From NCBI GenBank assembly GCA_016219165.1, contig JACRCB010000130.1, positions 1 through 6,342 of the forward strand: a stretch of DNA of 6,342 nucleotides, given 5' to 3'. Numbering within the stretch: the first letter of the stretch is position 1; every line of letters starts with the position of its first letter. Of this stretch, positions 1-6,197 are shown in pieces. The notes beneath the pieces are model-generated. The model saw only the letters and a program-made list of their open reading frames with translations. It did not search any database and was not told where the DNA came from. A program made the translations under genes and the position numbers. The DNA is from Deltaproteobacteria bacterium (GTDB lineage Bacteria > Desulfobacterota > GWC2-55-46 > DRQE01).

Positions 1-885
1 GAGCCCGAGATTATACTCGACATCGAAGGCCGCCCGCAGGATATAATCAAATCCGAAAGGAACATAGCCCACAGAATCATAGAGGAGTTTATGCTCGCCG
101 CGAACAAGGCCGTTGCAGAGGTATTCACCGAAAAAAACTATCCATTCCTCTACAGGGTGCACGAGAGGCCGGATGAGGAGAGCATCAACGAATTCAGGGA
201 ATTTGTCCGCGGCTTCGGTTATCATCTCGAGGAGCGGGCCACCCCCAAGGTCTTTCAGAAGATACTTGAAAGCGTTAAAGGCAGGTCCGAAGAAAAACTC
301 ATAAACCATGTGCTCTTAAGGTCGATGAGACAGGCCGTTTATTCAGAAAAAAACATCGGGCACTTCGGATTGGCGTTCGCGGATTACGCCCACTTTACCT
401 CCCCGATAAGAAGGTATCCGGACCTCGTTGTGCACAGGCTCCTGAAAGGGTTCATAAAGAAACGCCTTCCAAAAAAGGAACTGGAAAGGATGGAAAAAGC
501 GCTGCCGGAGATAGCCTCCCACTCCTCCGCGAGGGAACGCAAGGCGATGGAGGCGGAGAGGGAGAGCGTGGACTTAAAGAAGGTGCAATTCATGCAGGAC
601 AAGGCCGGGGAGACCTTCGGCGGGTTCATATCCGGGGTTACGAGTTTCGGCTTCTTCGTCGAACTCAAGGATTATTTCGTCGAAGGTCTCGTACACGTTA
701 CAACCCTCAAAGACGACTACTATATCTTCAAGGAAAAAGAACATGCGCTCGTAGGGGAGAATACAAAAAAAAGATTCCGTCTCGCTGGAGAGGTTACGGT
801 GGTGATAGACCGCGTCGACATCGAGCGGAGGCGTATTGACATGGTGCTTGCGAAGGAGGATTCAGGGAAGGCTAAGAGAAAATGA
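1..885 (+). CDS. rnr: Ribonuclease R, 3' part (5' end outside window)
   Basis: This is the C-terminal portion (294 residues visible, frame open from base 1) of a processive 3'-to-5' exoribonuclease of the RNase II/RNR family, a cytoplasmic enzyme that degrades structured RNA. The first visible residues (EPEIILDIEGR, then ERNIAHRIIEEFMLAAN) are typical of the RNB catalytic domain, and the family signature YAHFTSPIRRYPDL is encoded at about 385-426. A C-terminal S1 RNA-binding domain spans about 610-852 (GGFISGVTSFGFFVEL ... GLVHV), followed by a short basic tail (AKEDSGKAKRK). The S1 domain with lysine-rich tail favours RNase R over RNase II. The N-terminal cold-shock domains and the main catalytic aspartates would lie upstream of the window. 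The internal ATG at base 91 is not the true start, because conserved family sequence continues upstream of it. The stop overlaps the next ORF by four bases (ATGA), so this is probably the upstream member of an operon. Confidence 0.96.
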   Translation, partial: EPEIILDIEGRPQDIIKSERNIAHRIIEEFMLAANKAVAEVFTEKNYPFLYRVHERPDEESINEFREFVRGFGYHLEERATPKVFQKILESVKGRSEEKLINHVLLRSMRQAVYSEKNIGHFGLAFADYAHFTSPIRRYPDLVVHRLLKGFIKKRLPKKELERMEKALPEIASHSSARERKAMEAERESVDLKKVQFMQDKAGETFGGFISGVTSFGFFVELKDYFVEGLVHVTTLKDDYYIFKEKEHALVGENTKKRFRLAGEVTVVIDRVDIERRRIDMVLAKEDSGKAKRK

Positions 886-1046
886 AGCCCTTAAGGCTCC
901 ATCTCGCATACAAAAACATAAAAAGGCTCGAGTGTATCATATCCACCCTGATAAAACACGGGTTTTATCCCGTCATGGAGAGCCTTCACCTTGTCGGCCT
1001 CGGACTCTGGCTGGCTTTCCAGATACTCAGGTCGGGAAAATTCTGA
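882..1046 (+). CDS. 54-residue ORF, possible UbiB/ABC1 kinase N-terminal remnant
   Basis: The ORF starts at an ATG overlapping the rnr stop (ATGA at 882-885) and ends 7 bases before ribF, so it fills the gap between two real genes almost exactly. A purine-rich AGGGAAGG at 864-871 lies 10 bases upstream of the ATG. The product begins MKPLRLHLAYKNIKRLECII, continues STLIKHGFYPVMESLHLVGL, and ends in a hydrophobic stretch (about residues 35-49) plus RSGKF. The pattern of aromatic/basic start, KRL..I...LIKHGF and a following amphipathic segment recalls the first 45 or so residues of ABC1/UbiB-family kinase-like proteins, which begin with a short helical leader before the kinase fold. That is a judgement from memory, not an alignment. 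No kinase motif follows, because ribF begins at once. It may be an expressed small protein, a stub left after deletion of a ubiB-like gene, or a spacer ORF that maintains translational coupling. Confidence 0.5.
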   Translation: MKPLRLHLAYKNIKRLECIISTLIKHGFYPVMESLHLVGLGLWLAFQILRSGKF

Positions 1047-1053
1047 GAGTTGG

Positions 1054-2001
1054 ATGAAGGTTGTAACAAACGAAAGCGGTATAGGGAAGGTCAAGGGCGC
1101 CGTTGTAACGCTCGGGAACTTCGACGGCCTCCATCTCGGCCACCAGAAAATCTTAAGGAAAGTATATTCAAGGGCGAATAAACTCGCCCGCCCCTCCCTT
1201 GTATATACGTTCGAACCCCATCCCCTGAAGGTGGTGGCCCCGGGGAAAAGCCCTCCCATCATAATAAGCCTCGGGGACAAACTCGAACTCCTCGAGGGCT
1301 TTGGTATCGGCTGCTGTGTGCTTGCAAGATTCACGAAGGAGTTGGCCCAAACCCACCCGGAAGAATTTGTCCGGGAGGTGCTCGTCGGGCAACTCTCGGC
1401 GAGAGAGGTGTGGGTGGGGCATGATTTTTCTTTCGGAAGGGGAAGGAAGGGGACGGTCCGGCACCTTAAAACCCTCGGAAAAAAGTTCGGGTTCAAGGTC
1501 TTCGTTCTGCCGGCGTACAGGAAACTCGGCTCCATTGTAAGCAGTTCGAGGGTAAGGGGGCTCATAAAAAAGGGGGATGTGGAGGAGGCGGGCAAACTCC
1601 TCGGAAGATATTTTTCCCTGAAGGGCAAGGTCGTCCGGGGGCGGGACATAGGGCGTAAACTCGGATTCCCGACCGCAAACCTCGTAACCCCATGCGAACT
1701 CATCCCAAAAGACGGGGTTTATGCCGGATTCGTCTCTTTCAACGGCAAAGGTTATCAGGGTGTCATTAATATCGGAAGGGCGCCGACCTTCAGGAGAATA
1801 TCCTCCGTGATAGAGGTGCATATACTCGACTTCCGGCGCTCCATCTATGGTAAGGATATAAGGGTCAGCCTTGTAAAGAGGATAAGGGACGAGGTGAGGT
1901 TCAAAAGGGCGGAGGACCTCGCAGGACAGATAAAGAGGGACATCCTTATGGCAAGAAAGATACTCTCGCGGAAACCCGCCCCCCTCAGGATATTGGCATG
2001 A
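1054..2001 (+). CDS. ribF: Bifunctional riboflavin kinase/FMN adenylyltransferase RibF
   Basis: This 315-residue protein has the usual length for prokaryotic FAD synthetase. It phosphorylates riboflavin to FMN and adenylates FMN to FAD in the cytoplasm. The N-terminal adenylyltransferase domain shows the nucleotidyl-transferase motif GNFDGLHLGH (residues 21-30), YTFEPHP (51-57), VGHDFSFGRGRKG (121-133) and SSSRVR (163-168). The C-terminal flavokinase domain shows GRDIGRKLGFPTANL (197-211), DGVYAG (220-225), VINIGRAPTF (237-246), EVHILDF (254-260) and a final region with IRDEVRF (277-283). I chose the ATG at 1054, giving MKVVTNESGIGKVKGAVVTLGNFDG, because homologues start about 20 residues before GNFDG; an in-frame ATG at 991 would add 21 residues translated from the preceding ORF in another frame. 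GAGAG at 1045-1049 is a plausible but close ribosome binding site. The stop overlaps the aroE start by four bases. Confidence 0.96.
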   Translation: MKVVTNESGIGKVKGAVVTLGNFDGLHLGHQKILRKVYSRANKLARPSLVYTFEPHPLKVVAPGKSPPIIISLGDKLELLEGFGIGCCVLARFTKELAQTHPEEFVREVLVGQLSAREVWVGHDFSFGRGRKGTVRHLKTLGKKFGFKVFVLPAYRKLGSIVSSSRVRGLIKKGDVEEAGKLLGRYFSLKGKVVRGRDIGRKLGFPTANLVTPCELIPKDGVYAGFVSFNGKGYQGVINIGRAPTFRRISSVIEVHILDFRRSIYGKDIRVSLVKRIRDEVRFKRAEDLAGQIKRDILMARKILSRKPAPLRILA

Positions 2002-2858
2002 AGATATCGGGCAAGGTAAAGGTGGTCGGCATATTCGGCGACCCCGTTGAACAAACACTCTCCCCTTACATGCACAATGCGGCGTTTGAGGCGCTCGGAC
2101 TCGAACTTGTCTATGTGCCCTTCCATGTAAGGCAGGGGATGCTTAAAAACGCGGTGGACGGCGTAAGGGCCCTCGATATCCTCGGGGTAAACGTCACGAT
2201 ACCTTTTAAAGAAAGGGTCATGGAATACCTCGATTCCGTGGACGACGAGGCGCTGAGTATCGGCGCGGTGAATACAATCGTCAACGCGGGCGGTAAACTC
2301 AGGGGCTATAATACGGACGGAAGGGGTTACTGGACGACTTTAATCGGCGAGACCGGCTTTGACCCCCGGGGCAAAACCATAATAGTACTGGGGGCCGGGG
2401 GTTCCGGCAGGGCGATTATCTTTTCGGTCCTGGGCAAAGGACCGAAAACGGTCATAATCGCAAACAGGACCGTTAAAAAGGCGGAGTCTCTGGCAAAGGA
2501 ATTCGGCAGGCGAAGCCCCGGCGTCGATATAAAGGCAATGGGCCTCGATATCGCGGAACCGATGAGGGGCGCGGACCTCCTTATAAATACCACACCGGTC
2601 GGAATGACCGGCATCGGGGCGAGGCATCCTTTTTTGCCGCTTAAGAACCTCCCGCCCTCGGCAATCGTCTCCGACATCGTGTATAAACCCCTCGATACCC
2701 CCCTTATGAAGGATGCCCGGGAAAAGGGGTTGAGGGTGCACGGGGGGCTGGGGATGCTCGTATGGCAGGGCGCCCTCTCTTTCTCCCTCTGGACCGGGGC
2801 CGATGCCCCGGTAGAGGTTATGAGGCTTGCCGCGGCGCAGGCGCTGGAGGTTTCGTGA
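1998..2858 (+). CDS. aroE: Shikimate dehydrogenase (NADP+)
   Basis: This 286-residue enzyme reduces 3-dehydroshikimate to shikimate in the pathway to chorismate and aromatic amino acids. The substrate domain contains TLSPYMHNAAF (20-30; the first Ser of the usual S-L-S pair is Thr), NVTIPFKE with catalytic Lys71, AVNT with Asn92, and NTDGRG with catalytic Asp107. The Rossmann nucleotide-binding domain has LGAGGSGRA (131-139), the NRT motif (156-158) typical of NADP-preferring AroE, and LINTTPVGM (195-203). SDIVYKPLDTPLM (225-237) and GGLGMLVWQGALSF (249-262) with Gln257 complete the fold. Length and motif set match true AroE rather than a truncated or quinate-type paralogue, although substrate preference cannot be read with certainty. 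The ATG overlaps the ribF stop (ATGA, 1998-2001), and AGGA at 1987-1990 lies 7 bases upstream. The stop overlaps the following GTG start. Confidence 0.96.
   Translation: MKISGKVKVVGIFGDPVEQTLSPYMHNAAFEALGLELVYVPFHVRQGMLKNAVDGVRALDILGVNVTIPFKERVMEYLDSVDDEALSIGAVNTIVNAGGKLRGYNTDGRGYWTTLIGETGFDPRGKTIIVLGAGGSGRAIIFSVLGKGPKTVIIANRTVKKAESLAKEFGRRSPGVDIKAMGLDIAEPMRGADLLINTTPVGMTGIGARHPFLPLKNLPPSAIVSDIVYKPLDTPLMKDAREKGLRVHGGLGMLVWQGALSFSLWTGADAPVEVMRLAAAQALEVS
2846..2850 (+). promoter_or_regulatory. Shine-Dalgarno site for the GTG start of the LpxH-like gene
   Basis: GGAGG lies inside the 3' end of aroE, 4 bases before the GTG at 2855. It supports initiation at this GTG, where the protein begins directly with the beta strand before the DxH metal motif. 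Spacing is a little short, but overlap with the aroE stop would also allow re-initiation by the same ribosome. Confidence 0.7.
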
Positions 2859-3586
2859 GGGCCGTATTCATCGCCGACGCCCATATACGGGGGCTCGATG
2901 ACCCGAACCAGAAAACCCTCTGCGAGTTCCTCGATTCTTTCTATAACGACACCCCGGACAAGGTCATCGTTCTCGGGGACCTCATGGATTTCTGGACGGG
3001 TTTCAACGACGTGGTCTATTACCATTACCTTCCGCTCCTCTCCGCTTTATCAAGGCTTGGAGGGAAGGGGGTGGAGATAATATACCTTGAGGGCAACCAT
3101 GATTTTTCCATGGGGAAGTTTTTTACAGACGTCGTCCGCGCAAGGGTCTATCCCGGCGCCTGCGAACTCGCCCTCGACGGGAAACGGATATTCCTCTGCC
3201 ACGGCGACATGGTGGATATGAGGCCCGGTTACAGGATATTACGGGGCCTTCTAAGGAGTGTCTTCTTTAAGACCCTCACAAAAATCCTCCCCCCTTCGGT
3301 TATCTGGAAGGCGGCGGCATTGTTCTCGGAAACGAGCAAGGCACTGAGGTATGAAGGCATAGAAAGGGAGCTTAAAAAATTCGCTTCGACGAAGGTCCTG
3401 GAGGGATACGACATGGCCGTATTCGGACATTCCCATATACCCGCGCTCGACACGGAAGAAAGCGGAAAGGGGACGGGCGGCTATGCGAACCCGGGAAGCT
3501 TTTCGGCGGACAGAAGTTATCTTGTTTACGAAGGCGGAAGATTCAGACTCGAAAGATACGGCGCAGGGGAAAATCCTCCGGAGTAA
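2855..3586 (+). CDS. lpxH: UDP-2,3-diacylglucosamine diphosphatase-like metallophosphatase (LpxH-like)
   Basis: This is a 243-residue calcineurin-like phosphoesterase, close to the length of LpxH (about 240). LpxH hydrolyses UDP-2,3-diacylglucosamine to lipid X and UMP at the inner face of the cytoplasmic membrane, in lipid A synthesis. All metal-binding motifs are present in order: DAH (Asp8, His10), GDLMDFW (Asp42), GNHD (80-83), HGD (116-118) and GHSH (191-194), then YANPGS (210-215). Between HGD and GHSH lies an insert-like region (about 124-180) with hydrophobic and basic segments, in the place where LpxH carries its lipid-binding cap. The third motif is GNHD, whereas enterobacterial LpxH has GNRD, so a related phosphoesterase activity is possible. 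The GTG start overlaps the aroE stop (GTGA). It is preferred over an ATG at 2762, which would read 31 low-complexity residues out of frame inside aroE. It is the last gene of the operon, ending 2 bases from the convergent transporter gene. Confidence 0.85.
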   Translation: MRAVFIADAHIRGLDDPNQKTLCEFLDSFYNDTPDKVIVLGDLMDFWTGFNDVVYYHYLPLLSALSRLGGKGVEIIYLEGNHDFSMGKFFTDVVRARVYPGACELALDGKRIFLCHGDMVDMRPGYRILRGLLRSVFFKTLTKILPPSVIWKAAALFSETSKALRYEGIERELKKFASTKVLEGYDMAVFGHSHIPALDTEESGKGTGGYANPGSFSADRSYLVYEGGRFRLERYGAGENPPE

Positions 3587-3588
3587 GC

Positions 3589-5298
3589 CTATTCTCTTCC
3601 CGCAAGCGCCCCGGCGCGGGCGAGGGCGTCGTCGATGGATTTGAACACATTGTCTTCCCCGATTTTATACAGGAGCCCCGAACGCTCCATCGCTATCAGG
3701 GGCTGCGCATGAATGCCGGAGATGATAAGATGCGTCCTGTAACGGTCGCATTGCTTTTTGAGGTCCGCGAGCGCCATGAGACCGGTGGCGTCCAGGGCGA
3801 GCGCATGGCGCGTCTGGAGGACGAGCGCCTTGGGCGGATTTTTGCCGATATCCATGGTGTCTCTTATCAATTCCGCAACCCCGAAGAAAAGGGCCCCTTC
3901 AGCCTCATAGACATTTACCCCGTCGGGAATCTTCCGTAGGCTCACGGCATCGGGCGTTTCCCTCAACGTCTCTTCATCAACCGCCTCTTCCATATCGCTG
4001 GTTATATCCCTGATTACGGTAACGTCCGTCATGCGCTTCATGAAAAGGACGGCGGACATCAGGATGCCGACTTCGACCGCCACGGTCAAGTCGACGAAAA
4101 CCGTCAGGAAAAAAACCACGAGTAGCACCGCGACATCCATCCTCGGGGCGCGCAGCAAACTCTTGAAGGCGTGCCACTCGCTCATGTGGTACGACACTAT
4201 GACAAGGATGGCGGCCAGTACGCACAGCGGGATGGCGGTCGCCCACCTGCCGAAGACCATCACTATCCCCAGAAGGGTGAGGGCGTGTATTATGCCCGCC
4301 ACAGGAGTCCTCCCGCCGTTTTTGACATTGGTCGCGGTGCGCGCAATCGCCCCCGTGGCCGGGATGCCGCCAAAAAACGGGGTTACTATGTTTGCAATGC
4401 CCTGGCCTATGAGTTCGGTGTTGGAGCGGTGCTTGCTCTCTATCATCCCATCGGCCACGGTGGCGGACAATAACGATTCTATCGCCCCCAGCAATGCCAC
4501 TGTCAAAGCCGGCGCAACGAGCATCTTTACTCCGGCGAGTGTGATGTGGGGCAAGACCGGCCGGGGCAGTCCGCTGGGGATGGAGCCGAACCTCGTCCCG
4601 ATTGTTTCCACCGGGATATGGAAGAGGCTCACAATGGCTGTTACAATCAAGAGCGCCGCAATCGGCCCGGGGATTCTCCGGCTGACCCGCGGCCATGCAA
4701 TTATGATGAGAAGCGACAAGAGCGACAGCGTAACGGTCGGAAGGCTCGCCGTATGGATGTCTCTAAAATAAACCGCCCACTTTTCCAGAAAATCGGCCGG
4801 CACGGCCCCTGTCTGCAATCCGAGAAAGTCTTTTACCTGCGATGAGAAGATGACAACCGCAATACCCGCCGTAAATCCGACCGTGAGGGGATAAGGGATG
4901 AATTTAAGTATTGCGCCGAGGCGGGCCACACCCATAAGTATAAGCATCACCCCCGCCATGATAGTGCAGATAATAAGGCCGTCAACACCGTATTTCTCGA
5001 CGATGTTGTACACGATAACGACAAAAGCGCCTGTCGGGCCCCCTATCTGAACGCGGGACCCTCCGAAAACGGAGATGAGCAACCCCGCTACGATAGCGGT
5101 AGTCAACCCTCTGTCAGGCGTAACGCCGGAGGCTATGGCAAAGGCAATCGCCAGTGGAAGGGCCACGATGCCGACAATCACCCCCCCTGACAGGTCTCCC
5201 CAGAAGTCTTTCGGAGAATAGGACTTAAGCGTTGAAATGAGTTTCGGCAGGAAGACAGGCTGCCGGGATTTCACAACAGAAGGCGGAACCGAATCCAT
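3589..5298 (-). CDS. SulP-family inorganic anion transporter with STAS domain
   Basis: This 569-residue inner membrane protein has the standard SulP/SLC26 layout: a cytoplasmic N-terminus (1-33), a membrane transport domain (about 34-422) and a C-terminal cytoplasmic STAS domain (about 457-565). Family hallmarks are GGVIVGIVALPLAIAFAIASG (38-58), GGPTGAFVVIVYNIV (86-100), YPLTVGFTAGIAVVIFSSQVKDFLG (136-160), the LLGAIESLLSATVADGM segment (269-285), NTELIGQGIAN (293-303), and GGIPATGAIARTATN (310-324). The charged segment VDLTVAVEVGILMSA (402-416) precedes the STAS domain, which retains LDATG (502-506) at the site usually written DSTG/DATG. Members carry sulfate, bicarbonate, dicarboxylates or other anions; the substrate cannot be assigned here. 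It is probably co-transcribed with the upstream RDD-family and DUF4177-like genes on the same strand, 44 bases downstream of the former. It converges with the LpxH-like gene with a 2-base gap. Confidence 0.96.
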   Translation of the reverse strand: MDSVPPSVVKSRQPVFLPKLISTLKSYSPKDFWGDLSGGVIVGIVALPLAIAFAIASGVTPDRGLTTAIVAGLLISVFGGSRVQIGGPTGAFVVIVYNIVEKYGVDGLIICTIMAGVMLILMGVARLGAILKFIPYPLTVGFTAGIAVVIFSSQVKDFLGLQTGAVPADFLEKWAVYFRDIHTASLPTVTLSLLSLLIIIAWPRVSRRIPGPIAALLIVTAIVSLFHIPVETIGTRFGSIPSGLPRPVLPHITLAGVKMLVAPALTVALLGAIESLLSATVADGMIESKHRSNTELIGQGIANIVTPFFGGIPATGAIARTATNVKNGGRTPVAGIIHALTLLGIVMVFGRWATAIPLCVLAAILVIVSYHMSEWHAFKSLLRAPRMDVAVLLVVFFLTVFVDLTVAVEVGILMSAVLFMKRMTDVTVIRDITSDMEEAVDEETLRETPDAVSLRKIPDGVNVYEAEGALFFGVAELIRDTMDIGKNPPKALVLQTRHALALDATGLMALADLKKQCDRYRTHLIISGIHAQPLIAMERSGLLYKIGEDNVFKSIDDALARAGALAGRE

Positions 5299-5311
5299 TA
5301 TTTATTATATA

Positions 5312-5317
5312 CTCCTT
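5312..5317 (-). promoter_or_regulatory. Shine-Dalgarno site of the SulP gene
   Basis: On the minus strand AAGGAG precedes the ATG at 5298 by 13 AT-rich bases, longer than the usual 5-9. Two in-frame TAA codons lie between this site and the ATG, so the ATG is the most upstream possible start and the long spacing is real. The AT-rich spacer should keep the start region unstructured. The 44-base gap to the RDD gene contains no other recognisable signal. Confidence 0.6.
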
Positions 5318-5342
5318 ATTGCCTGTAACTTGATTAAAACCC

Positions 5343-5819
5343 CTATGCCTTTACAACCATTGTCCGGGCAAGCCTGTCGCCGGCGCGTATCCCCTTCTCG
5401 TCGTTATAGACAACCAGCGCCTCTATCAGGACGACTGCCGCCCCCACAACCGCGACAAGGAACTTCCCCACATAGGGTATCCATCCGAGGATTAGATATG
5501 CAACGATGAGAAGGGAAAAAATTCCGTTGCGCAAGGCCGATTCCCTGAAATCGCACTCGCCGCCTTCCCTCAGAAGAGAGATTGTCTTAAGCCCCATTAT
5601 CCTTTTCCCCGGGCTCTGCCCCTTCATCCCGTCGGCCGCGAGAAGGTATATTATGCCGGCAAAAGGCCCCACGTATCTAAACGTCTCCATCAATGCGCCG
5701 ACTATAAGAAAATCTATCGCCTTCGCCGCGTACCTCTCTATGGGTTCGGCCTTGGCCCAGGGAATCGTATCAAACTCCCCGGCCCCTTCCCCCTCTTCGG
5801 GCTTTTCAGTGTCATCCAT
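5343..5819 (-). CDS. RDD-family membrane protein
   Basis: This 158-residue protein has an acidic N-terminus (MDDTEKPEEGEGAGEFD) followed by an RDD domain. The signature pieces are ERYAAKAIDFLIVG (28-41, with the family Arg29 and Asp36), GQSPGKRIMGLKTI (68-80, the conserved cytoplasmic loop) and the final AGDRLARTMVV (147-156) with a further Asp. Three hydrophobic segments at about 36-61, 97-114 and 117-138 are probable membrane spans. RDD proteins are inner membrane proteins of mostly unknown role; some are linked to ion transport. Its position next to an anion transporter could suggest a link, but that is inference. AAGAGG at 5831-5836 (minus strand), inside the end of the upstream gene, is 11 bases from the ATG and probably serves as ribosome binding site. 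Six bases separate it from the upstream stop. Confidence 0.9.
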   Translation of the reverse strand: MDDTEKPEEGEGAGEFDTIPWAKAEPIERYAAKAIDFLIVGALMETFRYVGPFAGIIYLLAADGMKGQSPGKRIMGLKTISLLREGGECDFRESALRNGIFSLLIVAYLILGWIPYVGKFLVAVVGAAVVLIEALVVYNDEKGIRAGDRLARTMVVKA

Positions 5820-5825
5820 AATAAA

Positions 5826-6002
5826 TCAGGCCTCTTTCGTAAACAGCACAAACGCCATCGCGGGCCTCTTGGACGCCTCCCTCATGGCGAAGTGTATGCC
5901 CTCCAGAGCCCAGCCCTGCTTTACGGCGGAATTTATCGCCTTTTCCAGTTCCTCGTCCGTAACGATGCTCAACTCAACGACCTTATATTCGAGGTTTTTC
6001 AT
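5826..6002 (-). CDS. Small DUF4177-like protein
   Basis: This 58-residue ORF reads MKNLEYKVVELSIVTDEELE and then KAINSAVKQGWALEGIHFAM, ending FVLFTKEA. A strand (EYKVVEL, 5-11), a helix (DEELEKAINSAVKQG, 16-30), a strand with the GW-centred motif QGWALEGI (29-36) and a final strand (AMAFVLFTK, 48-56) match the compact beta-alpha-beta-beta pattern of DUF4177-type proteins, whose function is unknown. No signal peptide or membrane segment is visible, so it should be cytoplasmic. It ends 6 bases before the RDD gene, on the same strand, so co-transcription is likely. The start has only a poor ribosome binding site (GAAAG abutting the ATG), and the inverted-repeat element ends 28 bases upstream of the ATG. 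Family assignment is by eye. Confidence 0.75.
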   Translation of the reverse strand: MKNLEYKVVELSIVTDEELEKAINSAVKQGWALEGIHFAMREASKRPAMAFVLFTKEA

Positions 6003-6030
6003 CTTTCAAAAATTGGCCTGCGGGAGGATA

Positions 6031-6047
6031 TAGGAACCTCTGAAAAA
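6031..6047 (+). repeat. Left terminal inverted repeat
   Basis: TAGGAACCTCTGAAAAA matches the complement of 6232-6248 at all 17 positions. The first two bases may be a TA target duplication. Just inside, AAAAGTACTTTT (6045-6056) is a 12-base palindrome absent from the right arm. Confidence 0.85.
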
Positions 6048-6070
6048 AGTACTTTTGGGGGAACCTTCGG

Positions 6071-6093
6071 GCACCCACCCGAAGGGTGGGTCG
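6071..6093 (+). repeat. Hairpin repeat copy 1 (GAA loop)
   Basis: A 23-base unit: GCACCCACCC, GAA, GGGTGGGTCG. The stem is 8 perfect base pairs (6073-6080 with 6084-6091) around a GAA loop. The same 5' region can instead pair CCTTCGGG (6064-6071) with CCCGAAGG (6078-6085) around a 6-base loop, so two mutually exclusive 8-pair hairpins are possible. It is a direct repeat of 6175-6197. Confidence 0.85.
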
Positions 6094-6129
6094 GAAAGTT
6101 TCCCCCAAACCCCCTCCAAAGACTTTTAG

Positions 6130-6146
6130 GGTGGGCTGTGCCCACC
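6130..6146 (+). repeat. Hairpin with 7-pair stem
   Basis: GGTGGGC (6130-6136), TGT, GCCCACC (6140-6146) form a perfect 7-pair stem with a three-base loop between the two GAA hairpins. No U-tract follows on either strand, so a simple intrinsic terminator is unlikely. Confidence 0.75.
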
Positions 6147-6174
6147 AGAACTGAAAATTTTTGGAGAGAGCGGG

Positions 6175-6197
6175 GCACCCATGCGAAGCATGGGTCG
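6175..6197 (+). repeat. Hairpin repeat copy 2 (GAA loop)
   Basis: A 23-base unit: GCACCCATGC, GAA, GCATGGGTCG. The stem is 8 perfect base pairs (6177-6184 with 6188-6195) around GAA. It is identical to 6071-6093 at 19 of 23 positions, and the four differences form two compensated pairs (C-G to T-A, and C-G to G-C). Confidence 0.85.

Noticed and set aside
891..1703. Minus-strand ORF of 270 codons opposite the small ORF and ribF
   Set aside because: Low-complexity product rich in Ser, Pro and Arg, antisense to ribF; explained by the codon bias of the real gene.
1168..2058. Long minus-strand ORF (296 codons) opposite ribF
   Set aside because: It lies wholly over ribF and the aroE start, whose motifs are unmistakable. 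Its product is rich in Pro, Arg, Tyr and Glu without family features.
3977..4771. Long ORFs on both strands inside the SulP gene
   Set aside because: The frames lack motifs and carry His/Arg/Gly-rich or Met/Thr/Ala-rich products, whereas the SulP frame is complete and matches its family end to end.
5304..5309. TATAAT on the minus strand upstream of the SulP gene as a -10 box
   Set aside because: It lies between the Shine-Dalgarno site and the ATG, so a transcript starting from it would lack that site, and no -35 at proper spacing is visible.
6071..6197. The two 23-base repeats as a CRISPR array
   Set aside because: Only two copies, spaced by 81 bases that themselves contain a hairpin, and no cas gene in the window.
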